From Pseudomonas laurylsulfatiphila (lineage in GTDB: Bacteria; Pseudomonadota; Gammaproteobacteria; Pseudomonadales; Pseudomonadaceae), in contig NZ_NIRS01000006.1 of the NCBI RefSeq assembly GCF_002934665.1, positions 248,001-312,000 of the forward strand: a stretch of 64,000 nt of DNA. The letters run 5' to 3'. Positions 1 through 9,721 of the stretch are shown here, piece after piece. The position numbers and the translations under genes are program-made. How positions within the stretch are numbered: position 1 is the first letter of the stretch; each line of letters starts with the position of its first letter. The notes beneath the pieces are model-generated. The model ran no database searches and was not told where the DNA came from. It saw only the letters and a list, made by a program, of their open reading frames with translations.

Positions 1-69
1 GTCGCCAAGCCGCTCTAGGCCCGAACGTCCGGGCAGGCTAGTCTTGGCAGATCTGAATGAGGATCTTCG

Positions 70-567
70 ATGATTGCAGGTATTTCTACACGCACGCCGC
101 AGCAGGCACTGGCCGCGTTACTTGACCGATATGCCCCCGCGCGCCTGTTGTTGATTGGCGCCAGCGAGTTCCCGGCACTGGAAGCATTCAAACTCGCGCA
201 CCCGGACAGTTGCGTTGCTTTCGCGGCCCCTGGCCCATTGCCCGACGAGTTGGCGGCCCGCCGATTCGACCTGGCCCTGGTGGTCGATTGCCTGGAGCAT
301 TTGCCCAAGCGCGACGGCCTGAACCTGTTGGGCGGCATCCGCAACCTCAACGCCAGTCGCATCGCCGTGCTGGCGGATCTGCCGGCCTGTGGCTGGAAGG
401 AAACGGACTTTTTCTCCCTGGCCCTGCAAGCCAGCGAACGCTTTCAGCGGGACGAACAGGTCTTGACCCTGTTTACCTACGATCTGCTTGAATACAAACA
501 AGTCCCTGACTGGCTTAATTCGCGCTTCTGGGCCAATCCGGAAAACTTCGGGAAATACTGGTGGTAA
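70..567 (+). CDS. DUF6231-type protein of unknown function
   Basis: A 165-residue soluble protein with no signal peptide. The start is supported by a GAGG ribosome site seven bases upstream of the ATG. It has a Rossmann-like look: a hydrophobic strand LLLIGASEF near residue 30, then VVDCLEHLPKRDG near residue 80, which resembles the post-II region of class I SAM methyltransferases. No clear glycine-rich SAM loop is seen, so a methyltransferase role is only a guess. I recall this as a small family found in pseudomonads under a DUF6231-like name. It stands alone, convergent with the GGDEF/EAL gene. Confidence 0.6.
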   Translation: MIAGISTRTPQQALAALLDRYAPARLLLIGASEFPALEAFKLAHPDSCVAFAAPGPLPDELAARRFDLALVVDCLEHLPKRDGLNLLGGIRNLNASRIAVLADLPACGWKETDFFSLALQASERFQRDEQVLTLFTYDLLEYKQVPDWLNSRFWANPENFGKYWW

Positions 568-602
568 TGTAATGATCGCGGAGCTCCCAGGCACCCGCGA
601 AG

Positions 603-3113
603 TTATGGCGATTTAGTCTTCGTCCGTGAGAAATCAGTGCTCGCCATTAATCTTTCGTGAACATACGCCTCAAATTGTTCGGCTGGCAGTGGCGGGGAAA
701 ACAGGAAGCCCTGGAAGGTCTGGCAGCCATGCTTGACCAGAAAGGTGCGCTGAGCTTCTGTCTCCACACCTTCTGCAATCACCGAAAGCCCCAATATCTG
801 GCTCAGGCTCACAATCGCGCAGGCGATGGCGGCGTCGTTGGAATCAACCAGCACATCTCTGATGAAGGACTGGTCGATCTTGAGTTGATCCAGCGGAAGG
901 CTCTTCAGGTATGACAGTGACGAGTAGCCGGTTCCGAAATCATCCAGCGAAAGGCCTATGCCGATCTCTTTCAACTCAATCATTTTGGCGACAGTACTTT
1001 CCATATCCTCTATCAGCAGGCCTTCGGTCAGTTCCAGTTTCAATTTCTTCGGATCGGCCCCCGTGTATCTCAGTACTTGCAGTACCTCCTCGACGAAGTC
1101 CGGATGGTGAAACTGGCGGGCGCTGACATTCACAGCCATACCCAGTCGGGCGGTTTCCGAATGCCTTGCCCAGGCAACCAGCTGAGTGCAGGCCGCCTGC
1201 AGCGCCCAACGACCTAACGGCAGAATCAACCCCGTTTCCTCTGCCAATGGAATGAACTCGCCTGGAAACACGACTCCGCGCTCAGGATTCTGCCATCTCA
1301 TCAGTGCCTCTGCGCCAATGATACGGCCCTCACTGTTCACCTGCGGCTGGTAATGAAGAAGGAATTCGTTGTCCTGCAAGCCTTGGCGCAAATCGACTTC
1401 CAGTCTGGCGCGTGCCGTGGCAACCGCCTGCATTTCCGGATCGAAGAAGCGCATGGTATTGCGACCCGCCGCCTTGGCGCGATACATCGCTAGGTCAGCG
1501 CGCTTCATAATATCGTCCACTGTGCTCAGCTGCCCCTGGAACAGCGCAATGCCGAGGCTGGGGGTGCTGTGGTGCTCATATCCATCCAACTGGTAGGAAA
1601 TGTTCAGAGAGTTGAGAATCTTTTCGCCAATAACCTTGGCCTGGATAGCGGCTTCTCGAGGATTCTCATTAAGGCTATCCATCAGGACGACGAATTCGTC
1701 TCCGCCCAGACGAGCCACGGTGTCGCTCTCGCGTATGCAGCCGCAAAGGCGCAGAGCAACTTGCTGCAGCAACATGTCGCCTCTGTCATGCCCCAGCGTG
1801 TCGTTCAGTGCCTTGAAGTTATCCAGGTCAATGAGAATTATCGCGCTCGTATGCAGGCTACGGGAGCTGCCCGCCAGCAGATGCTGTAACCGGTCCAACA
1901 TGAGCCGCCTGTTGGCCAGCCCGGTCAACTGATCGTAGAAGGCCAGACGCTGGACCTCTTGCTCAGCGGTCTTACGGTGGGTGATGTCAGTATTGATCGA
2001 CAGAACGGATTGCGGCTGGCCATCATCGTCTCGCACCAGGGTTCGATGACTTTCGAGCGTGATGGTGCAGCCATCCCGGCGTCGAAGTGTAACTTCGTCC
2101 GCCCAGTCACCCGTTTCTATCAAGCTGTTAGTGGCCACATTGAAAGCGGCGCTACCCTGGTAGATCAACTCCTGTGCCGATTTGCCGAGAGCCTCTTCCT
2201 TTGACAGACCGTAGAGACGCTCGGCACTTTTGTTCCAGTACAGGATGCGGTTATCCATCCCGTGAACGACAATGGCGTCCTGGGCCTTGTCCAGCAGCGA
2301 TGCTTGCTGGCGGGCCTGCTTCTCGCTTTCGCGCAGCACTGCCAGATAACCTTCCCTTTCAGCTGCTTGCGACTCCATTTCGCGCCTGATCTTGCCCCCA
2401 TAGATCATGGCCGCACTGACCATCAGCAGCACGAACACCATGATCGCGTATTCGACCCGGCGCAGTTCTTCGACCGACTCAAGCTCCTCCTCCAGGAGCT
2501 TGCTTTGAATCAGGCCAACGCGATCCCGCACGGTACTGAGTGAGGCGAGCAACAGGGCATACTTCCTGTCCATCGTTGCCATGCGTTTGCCGGCATTATC
2601 CGACTGCCCCTCCCTGAAGTAGGAAAAGATCAGCAAGGCCTCGTTCACCATTTCGACCATCGCGGCATCAACTGCACCCACCTCATCCTTCAATGCAAGG
2701 GTAAAGGCTTGTATATCTGCACTGTGTTCAGCCTCATGGGCGATCCGTTCTTCCAACTGTTTTTTGGCCATTGCCAAATGCTCGTTGAAGGCGCGCAAAG
2801 CTTCATTCATGTTCCGCGATTCGGCTTCAACATGATGTGTATCGAACACATTATTGCCCGGCGCATTGACTGTGGAAGCCAGGCTGCCCAGCGTTGAATA
2901 GCTCGACAGCTGTTGGACCCACGACTGGTTTGCCTTTATGGAGCGGTGATAGGTATCGACGATCAGGTGATTCAATAGCACGCTCAGCACAACAACCAGC
3001 ACGTCGAATCCCGCAAGAAAGAAGTACATGCGGTGCCATTTGGTCGAGCGCGGCTTATTTGAACGGCTGGGTATGGCTTGCTTTGCGGCGCCTTTATTCC
3101 TGAAAAAATCCAT
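603..3113 (-). CDS. Membrane-bound PAS-GGDEF-EAL cyclic-di-GMP enzyme
   Basis: About 836 residues. An N-terminal membrane segment (about residues 25-45) and a second one (about 225-245) enclose a periplasmic helical sensor region. A PAS domain (DAIVVHGMDNRILYWNKS), a GGDEF domain and an EAL domain follow. The cyclase signature ARLGGDEFVVLM is intact. An RESD motif lies five residues before it, which fits a product-inhibition I-site. The EAL side keeps EALMRW, LTEGLL and DDFGTGYSSL, so both synthesis and breakdown of c-di-GMP are possible. I chose the ATG at 3113 because a GGAG site lies eight bases upstream. An in-frame start at 3206 exists but has no such site. The signal sensed is unknown, and no partner gene is adjacent. 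Confidence 0.88.
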   Translation of the reverse strand: MDFFRNKGAAKQAIPSRSNKPRSTKWHRMYFFLAGFDVLVVVLSVLLNHLIVDTYHRSIKANQSWVQQLSSYSTLGSLASTVNAPGNNVFDTHHVEAESRNMNEALRAFNEHLAMAKKQLEERIAHEAEHSADIQAFTLALKDEVGAVDAAMVEMVNEALLIFSYFREGQSDNAGKRMATMDRKYALLLASLSTVRDRVGLIQSKLLEEELESVEELRRVEYAIMVFVLLMVSAAMIYGGKIRREMESQAAEREGYLAVLRESEKQARQQASLLDKAQDAIVVHGMDNRILYWNKSAERLYGLSKEEALGKSAQELIYQGSAAFNVATNSLIETGDWADEVTLRRRDGCTITLESHRTLVRDDDGQPQSVLSINTDITHRKTAEQEVQRLAFYDQLTGLANRRLMLDRLQHLLAGSSRSLHTSAIILIDLDNFKALNDTLGHDRGDMLLQQVALRLCGCIRESDTVARLGGDEFVVLMDSLNENPREAAIQAKVIGEKILNSLNISYQLDGYEHHSTPSLGIALFQGQLSTVDDIMKRADLAMYRAKAAGRNTMRFFDPEMQAVATARARLEVDLRQGLQDNEFLLHYQPQVNSEGRIIGAEALMRWQNPERGVVFPGEFIPLAEETGLILPLGRWALQAACTQLVAWARHSETARLGMAVNVSARQFHHPDFVEEVLQVLRYTGADPKKLKLELTEGLLIEDMESTVAKMIELKEIGIGLSLDDFGTGYSSLSYLKSLPLDQLKIDQSFIRDVLVDSNDAAIACAIVSLSQILGLSVIAEGVETEAQRTFLVKHGCQTFQGFLFSPPLPAEQFEAYVHERLMASTDFSRTKTKSP

Positions 3114-3909
3114 TTCACAATCTCCAAACATAATCCTTCTAAATTGACCAATAGAAGCGGTATTCGGAAACCAGAGGCTATACGTCTTAAGTGTCACGCC
3201 AACCAACTATTCGACACTAAGCAATGCATTTGGCGATGCTAAATTTCATGGTGAAATTTTTTACTCTCGCAAGTGCCCAGCCGCACCGTAGCGAAAGTCG
3301 ATTCGATCCTGAGTGATCCCGACAGATCCAGTCCAAACCCTGCGCCTGCAGGTGCAGGGTTTGCTGCATGTCTTCCCGAGTGTCGTTGCGGATTTGCGCC
3401 CCTGAACTGGATGCTTCACGCAGAATAGTCGGGTGACATAGGGCACGTTGCGGGTCATTTCCGCGCAGCCTGCCGGACTGCCTGATCCGTTTCGACAGCA
3501 ATTCAAGCATAGCCACTAATTTGCAATTATTCTGTTCGCCAACCGCTCCAGGTCGGTAGCAGCCCTTGATGGTCGGCAGCTTTCGGCCATGAACTGTCGT
3601 TCGCTGGCACCCACTTTTTGATAGAGGGCTGGCTGGCCTCCAAAAAGCGGACGCCCCCGCGCTCCGCGACGACTGCCTGATCGTTTCATTTAAAGCGGCA
3701 AGCCCGCGCCTTGACGCTGACCGTCATAGACTAATCTCCACCTCTGACGAACGCTCAAATGAAGGGTTGCCATGGGATTGCAATGAGGCAGATTGGCAGT
3801 CGCTCACTTGCCCCACGCGTAAAAAACACGTGAAAAAAATTAGATTAGGTAAGTAATTGATTTATTAAAGATAAAATACATATAACTGTTAACAAGGCTC
3901 CGGAATAAC
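3114..3909. other. Long intergenic region without a supported gene
   Basis: Nearly 800 bases lie between the GGDEF/EAL gene and the ychJ-like gene. The left part is of ordinary GC content and holds two short overlapping minus-strand reading frames (about 3217-3516) with no recognisable domain or ribosome site. The last 80 bases before the ychJ-like gene are clearly AT-rich and probably carry its promoter. I see no RNA gene or REP element. It may be gene debris. Confidence 0.5.
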
Positions 3910-4386
3910 ATGAGTACATCCATTTGCCCTTGCGGCAGCGGCACCCTGCTTGACGCCTGCTGCGGTCACTACCATGCCGGACATCCGGCGCCGTGCGCCG
4001 AAGCCTTGATGCGCTCGCGCTACAGCGCCTACGTGTTGGGGTTGGTCGACTATCTGGTGGCCACCACCCTGCCCGCCCAACAGGCCGGCCTGGACCGTCA
4101 ATCGATCAGTGACTGGAGCGCGCAAAGTACGTGGCTGGGGCTTGAAGTGGAAAGCTCCGAAGTGCTGGGTGGCCAGCCTGAACACGCTTTCGTGACCTTC
4201 ACCGCGCGGTGGCACGATAGCAGTGGCGAGCACAGTCATCGAGAGCGCTCATCGTTCGTACAGAACACCGGGCGCTGGTATTTCATCGACCCGACCGTGC
4301 AACTCAAACTCGGGCGCAATGACCCCTGCCCGTGTGCCAGTGGACAGAAGTTCAAGAAGTGTTGTGCGGGTTACTTCAGCAGCTAA
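3910..4386 (+). CDS. YchJ-family SEC-C metal-binding protein
   Basis: A 158-residue protein of the YchJ (UPF0225) family. It carries cysteine motifs at both ends: [17 protein letters not shown] at the N terminus and the SEC-C signature [16 protein letters not shown] at the C terminus. The SEC-C motif, as in SecA, binds a zinc ion through three Cys and a Cys or His. Between them is a cystatin/NTF2-like middle region ([20 protein letters not shown]). The cellular role of YchJ is not established. A second, much smaller SEC-C protein is encoded 580 bases downstream on the same strand. Confidence 0.85.
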   Translation: MSTSICPCGSGTLLDACCGHYHAGHPAPCAEALMRSRYSAYVLGLVDYLVATTLPAQQAGLDRQSISDWSAQSTWLGLEVESSEVLGGQPEHAFVTFTARWHDSSGEHSHRERSSFVQNTGRWYFIDPTVQLKLGRNDPCPCASGQKFKKCCAGYFSS

Positions 4387-4473
4387 TACATGGAATGACC
4401 GTCCACCACGCAGGCGCTGTCGAAGGCTGCGATCCTTTGGGTCTAGACTGGAACTCAAGGGGGAAACACCTCG

Positions 4474-4968
4474 ATGATCATCCGCCGCTACGCACGCTGT
4501 CTGCTTACCGTATTCCTGACACTGGGACTTGGCGGCTGTGCGTCGTGGTTCGACGACGACTTGCCGGACCCCGAGGTCCATCTAGTGAAGGTCGAGGTGA
4601 TCAGCGCCAAACTGCTGGAACAGAAATTCCTCCTGCATTTTCGCATCGACAACCCCAACGACAGCGACCTGACGGTGCGCAGTCTGGAGTACCGCGTTCA
4701 CCTGGGTGACATACTGCTGGCCGACGGCGAGTACGAACACTGGTTCACCATCAGCCCCAGGCACAGTGCCTACTTCAAGGTGCCGATCCGCACCAACCTG
4801 TGGTCCAAGGTCCGGGATCTGGCCAAACTGCTGAAAAAATCCGACCAACCCATTCCCTATCGTCTGGAAGGTGAACTGGAAACCGGTATATTCATCGCCC
4901 ACTACGTGCACCTGGCGCGCAATGGCGTGATAATCGCCGCCGATTTAATTCCGGAGCAACACCGATGA
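4474..4968 (+). CDS. LEA type 2 (WHy-domain) lipoprotein
   Basis: A 164-residue lipoprotein. The signal sequence ends in the lipobox LGGC at about residue 22. The mature part matches the WHy/LEA-14 fold: a statement strand [20 protein letters not shown], then [21 protein letters not shown]. That NPN-containing stretch is the usual hallmark. LEA-14-like proteins are linked to desiccation or stress tolerance, but a function in Pseudomonas is not established. The stop codon overlaps the ATG of the following SEC-C gene, so the two are probably translationally coupled. Confidence 0.8.
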   Translation: MIIRRYARCLLTVFLTLGLGGCASWFDDDLPDPEVHLVKVEVISAKLLEQKFLLHFRIDNPNDSDLTVRSLEYRVHLGDILLADGEYEHWFTISPRHSAYFKVPIRTNLWSKVRDLAKLLKKSDQPIPYRLEGELETGIFIAHYVHLARNGVIIAADLIPEQHR

Positions 4969-5171
4969 CCCAGCAACCCCATGTCCACGGCCCTGACTGC
5001 AACCACGATCATGACCATCACCACCATGATCACGACCACGGCCATGTCCACGGTCCGAACTGCGGCCACGCTCACCAGGAACCGGTGCGCAATGCCCTGA
5101 AAGACGTCGGCCGCAACGATCCGTGCCCATGCGGCAACGGCAAGAAATTCAAGAAGTGCCACGGCGCTTGA
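4965..5171 (+). CDS. Small His-rich SEC-C metal-binding protein
   Basis: Only 68 residues and built from two metal-binding parts. The N-terminal two thirds are dominated by His and Asp ([20 protein letters not shown]), typical of zinc or nickel storage or delivery tails. The last 20 residues are a SEC-C motif ([18 protein letters not shown]), almost the same as the C terminus of the YchJ-like protein upstream. The ATG overlaps the stop of the lipoprotein gene. It most likely binds zinc; the partner is unknown. Confidence 0.8.
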   Translation: MTQQPHVHGPDCNHDHDHHHHDHDHGHVHGPNCGHAHQEPVRNALKDVGRNDPCPCGNGKKFKKCHGA

Positions 5172-5220
5172 TGGTTCGGGCGAAGACTTGCTTCGCCTGT
5201 TGAATCGCCATCCTCTCCTG

Positions 5221-5241
5221 GGGGAGCAAGCTCGCTCCCAC
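5221..5241. repeat. Single short REP-like hairpin
   Basis: A hairpin with GGGAGC and CGCTCCC arms followed by CACAGGGG. It resembles one half of the GAGCGAGCCTGCTCGCGA family seen in pairs elsewhere in the window. It lies between the convergent SEC-C and isochorismatase-like genes. Confidence 0.5.
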
Positions 5242-5247
5242 AGGGGC

Positions 5248-5805
5248 TTAGTCGGCTGACAGGATCTGCGCGCTGCTTACAACCGTCGCATACTCGCCGT
5301 GCAGATTCCCCAGCGACATCGCATGCACCACTTCGGCGCTATGGGCATGGCCGAAAAAATCAGCCTTGTCGAAGGTAAAGCACGCATCCTCGGCCACCCA
5401 GGTATCAAACCCCAGGTTGCCCGCGGTGCGCGCCGTGGACTCCACCGAGTTGTGGGTCGCGACGCCCACGATGATCAACTGCCCGATCCCCGCCTCGCGC
5501 AACTGCGTCTCCAGCCCCGTCGAACAAAACGCATCCGGCACCTGCTTCTGGATCAAGCGTTCACCGGCCATTGGCGCGAACCGCTCCTGAAACTCCACTC
5601 CCGGCTGCTGCGGCCAGAACACCGAGTCCTCCGAGCGGGACAGGTGCTGCACATGAATCACTGGCCGAGCGGCGCGCCGCCAATGACCGAGCAATTCCAG
5701 CATGCGCTCTTCGGCCTGAGGATTATTCCTGCGGCCAAGCCTGGGGTGAAGGATGCCTTTTTGTTGATCGATGATGATCAGTGCCGCGTTTGCCTTGAGC
5801 TCCAT
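5248..5805 (-). CDS. Isochorismatase-family cysteine hydrolase
   Basis: A 185-residue protein of the isochorismatase-like hydrolase superfamily. The early Asp of the catalytic triad is in LIIIDQQKGI, and the later region LIIVGVATHNSVESTARTA corresponds to the nucleophile loop. In that loop the residue usually seen as Cys (VATxxCV) is Asn here: ATHNSV. That could mean loss of the standard nucleophile, as in the isochorismatases proper, which lack the Cys. The substrate is unknown. The ATG at 5805 is preferred because a GGAG site precedes it; an in-frame start at 5886 would add an unlikely 27-residue leader. Confidence 0.75.
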   Translation of the reverse strand: MELKANAALIIIDQQKGILHPRLGRRNNPQAEERMLELLGHWRRAARPVIHVQHLSRSEDSVFWPQQPGVEFQERFAPMAGERLIQKQVPDAFCSTGLETQLREAGIGQLIIVGVATHNSVESTARTAGNLGFDTWVAEDACFTFDKADFFGHAHSAEVVHAMSLGNLHGEYATVVSSAQILSAD

Positions 5806-6039
5806 GCCGGTTTTTCTCCAGGATTGTTGACCGTGTCGCACTTCAACATCACCGGTTACGGCTGACAAGCCACCCTTGAGAGTCAAAAGATCGCAGCCTT
5901 CGGCAGCGCCTACTGAGATACGCCGATCTTTGACAAATCCTGAAATAACCTCTTACCCCGCTTGCGCGGCCATCGCCTGCTCACTAACGTAGCGCCTTTA
6001 TTGCGCCCCACCGCCTCTACCCCCCGCAGGAGCTTTGCC

Positions 6040-8490
6040 ATGGCCTCGCCAGCCCTTACTCATTTTCTACCCCGGTTCGGCGTTGCCGCAGCAGTGGCGG
6101 GCGTCTTGAGCCTGACCGGTTGTCAGAACTTCAATGCCCAGGACACCCTCCCGCCGACCTCCGGCGTGCAACCGCTCAAGGGCCTGGCACAGAACGTTTC
6201 GGTGCGCCGCAATGCCATGGGCATGCCGCTGATCGAAAGCAACAGCTTCCACGACGCGCTGTTCACCCTCGGTTACGTGCATGCCAGCGACCGCATCACG
6301 CAGATGGTCACCCTGCGCCTGCTGGCCCAGGGCCGATTGGCCGAGATGCACGGTGCGGACCTGCTGGATGCCGACCGTTACATGCGGGCGGTCAACCTGA
6401 AGAAAAATGCCGGCGAGTTGTACAAGGCCTCTTCGCCGCGCCTCAAGCGTTTCTTCGAAGTCTACGCGCGGGGCGTCAACGCCTACCTGTTCCGCTACCG
6501 CGACAAACTGCCGGCGGACCTCGCGGCCACCGGCTACCAGCCGGAATACTGGCAGCCGGAAGATTCGGCGCTGATTTTCTGCCTGTTGAACTTCAGCCAG
6601 TCGACCAACCTGCCGGAAGAGATTTCCTCGCTGGTACTGGCCCAGACCGTCACCACCGACAAACTGGCGTGGCTGACGCCGTCCGCCCCCGATGAAAAAC
6701 TGCCGGTCGCCGAGAGCGAAAAACTCCAGGGCCTCAAGCTCAACGGGCAAGTACCGGGCCTGGCCGAACTCAGCAAAGCCACGGGACAACTGTCGGACCT
6801 CAACCTGCTGGGCGCCACCTCGTCGAACAACTGGGCCATCGCCGCGCAACGCAGCCGCAGCGGCAAGAGCCTGTTGGCCAGTGACAGTCACGGCCCGCTG
6901 GGCGTGCCTTCATTGTTCAGTTACGTGCAGATTCGCGCGCCGAAGTATCAGGCGTCCGGCGTGACCATCGCGGGCCTGCCGATGGTGCTCGGTGGTTTCA
7001 ACGGTAAAGTGGCGTGGAGCATGGCGTCCGTGATGGGCGACAACCAGGACCTGTTCCTGGAGAAGATCAAGCGCCAGGGCAACGGGCTTACCTACGAAAA
7101 CGCCGGGAAGTGGCAGCCGGCGATCGTGCGCAACGAAACCTATTTCGTCAAAGGCCAGCGGCCGATTCGCGAAGCGGTGTACGAAACCCGCCATGGCCCG
7201 CTGCTCAACAGCGCCCAGGGCACCACGCTAGCCAATGGTTTCGGCCTGGCCCTGCAGATGCCGAACTTCACCGATGACAAGACCCTGGACGCGTTCTTCG
7301 ACCTGTCCCGCGCCCAGAGCGCCGAGAGAGCTTCGGATGCCAGCCGCGAAATCCGCGCCATCGCACTGAACCTGGTGTTTGCCGATGCCAGCCACATCGG
7401 TTGGCAGGTCACCGGCCGCTATCCGAACCGCCGCGAAGGCGAAGGCCTGCTGCCCTCGCCGGGTTGGGAAGGTCGCTACGACTGGGACGGTTATGCCGAC
7501 CCGATGTTGCACCCGTACGACCAGGACCCGGCTCAAGGCTGGCTCGGCACCGCCAATCAGCGAGTCATTCCCCATGGCTACGGCATGCAGTTGTCCAATT
7601 CCTGGGCCGCACCGGAGCGCGGCGAGCGTCTGGCCGAACTGGCCGGCGCAGGCAAACACGACAGCCGCAGCCTGATCGCCATGCAGTACGACCAGACCAC
7701 GACCTTCGCTGCCAAGCTGAAGAAAATGTTCGAAGCGCCGGGCATGGCCCAGCCACTCAAACAAGCCATCGACGCCTTGCCGGCGGCCGATCGCGCCAAG
7801 GCACACGAAGCTTACAGCCGCTTGATGGCATTCGATGGCAAGCTCAGCCCGACCTCCACCGATGCGGCCATCTACGAACTGTTCCTGCAGGAAAGCACCC
7901 GGCAGATCTTCCTCGATGAACTGGGCCCGGAAAGCAGCCCGGCGTGGAAGGCCTTTGTCGCCGACGGCAAGTTGTCCTACGCGGCCCAGGCCGATCACTT
8001 GCTCGGGCGTGAGGACAGCCCGTTCTGGGATGACGTGCGCACCGCGCAGAAAGAAGACAAACCGGCCATCCTCGCGCGCAGCCTCGCTGCAGCGATCAGC
8101 GCAGGCGACAGTCAATTGGGCGGTGATCACAAGGCCTGGCAGTGGGGCAAACTGCACCGCTATGAGTGGAAGAACAGCAGCGGCCAGACAGTACGCGGTC
8201 CGCTGCCGGCCGGTGGCGACCACACCACCCTCAACACCGCCGCGTTCGCCTGGGGCCAGGACTTCAACACCACGCTGGCGCCCGCCATGCGCTTTATCGT
8301 CGACTTCGGCCAGTCCGAACCGCTGATGGCGCAGAACGGCACCGGTCAGTCCGGCAACCCGGCCAGTGCGAACTACCTCAACAGCATCGAACCCTGGCTC
8401 AAGGGCCAGTACATGAGCCTGCCGATGCAGCCGCAGAACTTCGACAACGCCTATGGCAAGTCGCGGTTGACGCTGACGCCAGGAAAATAA
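6040..8490 (+). CDS. Penicillin-acylase-family lipoprotein (Ntn hydrolase)
   Basis: About 816 residues. The start at 6040 has an AGGAG site and gives a lipoprotein signal ending in LSLTGC. It belongs to the penicillin G/cephalosporin acylase and AHL-acylase group of N-terminal nucleophile hydrolases. The sequence [11 protein letters not shown] contains the SNNW signature, so the serine at 6823-6825 (about residue 262) should become the beta-subunit nucleophile after self-cleavage. [12 protein letters not shown] follows, as in the family. The substrate could be an amide such as an acyl-homoserine lactone, but this cannot be read from sequence. It is a single gene flanked by a REP pair downstream. 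Confidence 0.85.
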   Translation: MASPALTHFLPRFGVAAAVAGVLSLTGCQNFNAQDTLPPTSGVQPLKGLAQNVSVRRNAMGMPLIESNSFHDALFTLGYVHASDRITQMVTLRLLAQGRLAEMHGADLLDADRYMRAVNLKKNAGELYKASSPRLKRFFEVYARGVNAYLFRYRDKLPADLAATGYQPEYWQPEDSALIFCLLNFSQSTNLPEEISSLVLAQTVTTDKLAWLTPSAPDEKLPVAESEKLQGLKLNGQVPGLAELSKATGQLSDLNLLGATSSNNWAIAAQRSRSGKSLLASDSHGPLGVPSLFSYVQIRAPKYQASGVTIAGLPMVLGGFNGKVAWSMASVMGDNQDLFLEKIKRQGNGLTYENAGKWQPAIVRNETYFVKGQRPIREAVYETRHGPLLNSAQGTTLANGFGLALQMPNFTDDKTLDAFFDLSRAQSAERASDASREIRAIALNLVFADASHIGWQVTGRYPNRREGEGLLPSPGWEGRYDWDGYADPMLHPYDQDPAQGWLGTANQRVIPHGYGMQLSNSWAAPERGERLAELAGAGKHDSRSLIAMQYDQTTTFAAKLKKMFEAPGMAQPLKQAIDALPAADRAKAHEAYSRLMAFDGKLSPTSTDAAIYELFLQESTRQIFLDELGPESSPAWKAFVADGKLSYAAQADHLLGREDSPFWDDVRTAQKEDKPAILARSLAAAISAGDSQLGGDHKAWQWGKLHRYEWKNSSGQTVRGPLPAGGDHTTLNTAAFAWGQDFNTTLAPAMRFIVDFGQSEPLMAQNGTGQSGNPASANYLNSIEPWLKGQYMSLPMQPQNFDNAYGKSRLTLTPGK

Positions 8491-8502
8491 CCAGTCCCCC
8501 TG

Positions 8503-8596
8503 CCTGTGGGAGCGAGCCTGCTCGCGAAAGCGGTCTGACATTCAAAATGAATGTTGATTGTTGAATCGCCATCGCGAGCCTGCTCGCTCCTACAGG
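8503..8596. repeat. REP pair, family A (GAGCGAGCCTGCTCGCGA)
   Basis: Two inverted copies of a REP unit, about 8503-8527 and 8572-8596, each itself a hairpin (GAGCGAGC/GCTCGC). They are separated by about 44 bases that contain a TTCAAAATGAATG-like spacer. It sits just after the acylase gene. The same unit occurs in pairs at 24070, 30211 and 37897. Confidence 0.85.
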
Positions 8597-8683
8597 GGCT
8601 GTTATTGGTCCCCCTAAATCAAATAGAACTTCTCGCCCCGCGCCAACCTCATAGCTAACAAGTCTCTCCACTCTGGCAACGCC

Positions 8684-9721
8684 ATGGACCTTGTTATCTC
8701 GCGTCCCGAAGGTTTGTACTGCCCCGCCGGCGACTTCTATATCGATCCGTGGCGACCGGTCGAACGCGCCGTGATCACCCACGCCCACGGTGACCATGCC
8801 CGCGCCGGCAATCAGCACTACCTGGCAGCAGCGCCCGGCGAGGCCATTCTGCGCGTGCGACTGGGCCAGGACATCAATCTGCAAACCCTGCGCTATGGCG
8901 AACGCCTGCTGCATCACGGCGTATTCCTCAGTTTCCATCCCGCCGGCCACGTACTCGGCTCGGCGCAGGTACGACTGGAATACGGTGGAGAAGTCTGGGT
9001 GGCTTCCGGGGACTACAAGACCGAGCCCGATGGCACTTGTGCAGCGTTTGAACCCGTACGCTGCGACACCTTCATCACAGATTCGACCTTTGGCCTGCCG
9101 ATCTACCGCTGGCAACCCCAGGTGCAAGTCTTTGCCGAGATCAATCAATGGTGGCAAGCCAACGCGGCGGTCGAAAAAACCAGCGTGCTGTTCTGTCATT
9201 CCCTCGGCAAGGCCCAACGCATTCTCCATGGCATCGACGCACGACTGGGCCCCATTCTCGTGCATGGCGCCGTGGAACCCATCAACCGGATCTACCGCGA
9301 AGCGGGAGTTCATTTGCCGGCCACGATTGATGCCGCCGACATCAAAAAGAGCGACCCGATGATGCGCAAGGCGCTGGTGCTCGCACCGCCTTCGGCGGCG
9401 AACAGCAGCTGGATGCGTCGCTTTGTCGATTACAGCGATGGTTTAGCCAGTGGCTGGATGCGTTTGCGCGGAACACGTCGGCGGTTCGGTGTAGACCGAG
9501 GTTTCGTCCTGTCCGACCACGCCGACTGGCCAGGTTTGCTGTGGGCCATCGAACAGACCGGCGCCGAACGGCTCATGGCGACCCACGGATCGAGCGGCGC
9601 ACTGGTACGTTATCTGCGCGAACAGAGGCTTGATGCCATGGCGTTCGATACTCGATACGGTGAAGACGAAGAAGAGAACCCTGCCCCCGCCGAGGCCGAA
9701 CTGGCCGCGGTGCTGCCATGA
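8684..9721 (+). CDS. Ligase-associated DNA exonuclease (metallo-beta-lactamase fold)
   Basis: A 345-residue protein of the metallo-beta-lactamase/beta-CASP superfamily. The metal site HAHGDH lies at residues 33-38; FHPAGHVLGSAQV and GDYKTEPDG follow. The C-terminal FVLSDHADWPG is typical of the SNM1/mRNA 3'-processing-like exonucleases annotated as ligase-associated DNA damage response exonuclease. It overlaps the downstream ligase by ATGA, so the two are translated together. In many bacteria this pair stands with a Lhr-type helicase and the phosphoesterase PdeM. Neither is present here. Confidence 0.88.
   Translation: MDLVISRPEGLYCPAGDFYIDPWRPVERAVITHAHGDHARAGNQHYLAAAPGEAILRVRLGQDINLQTLRYGERLLHHGVFLSFHPAGHVLGSAQVRLEYGGEVWVASGDYKTEPDGTCAAFEPVRCDTFITDSTFGLPIYRWQPQVQVFAEINQWWQANAAVEKTSVLFCHSLGKAQRILHGIDARLGPILVHGAVEPINRIYREAGVHLPATIDAADIKKSDPMMRKALVLAPPSAANSSWMRRFVDYSDGLASGWMRLRGTRRRFGVDRGFVLSDHADWPGLLWAIEQTGAERLMATHGSSGALVRYLREQRLDAMAFDTRYGEDEEENPAPAEAELAAVLP

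Noticed and set aside
3217-3516. Minus-strand frame of 99 codons in the 3.1-3.9 kb gap
   Set aside because: No ribosome site, no domain, and it overlaps another frame of similar length. The composition does not look coding.
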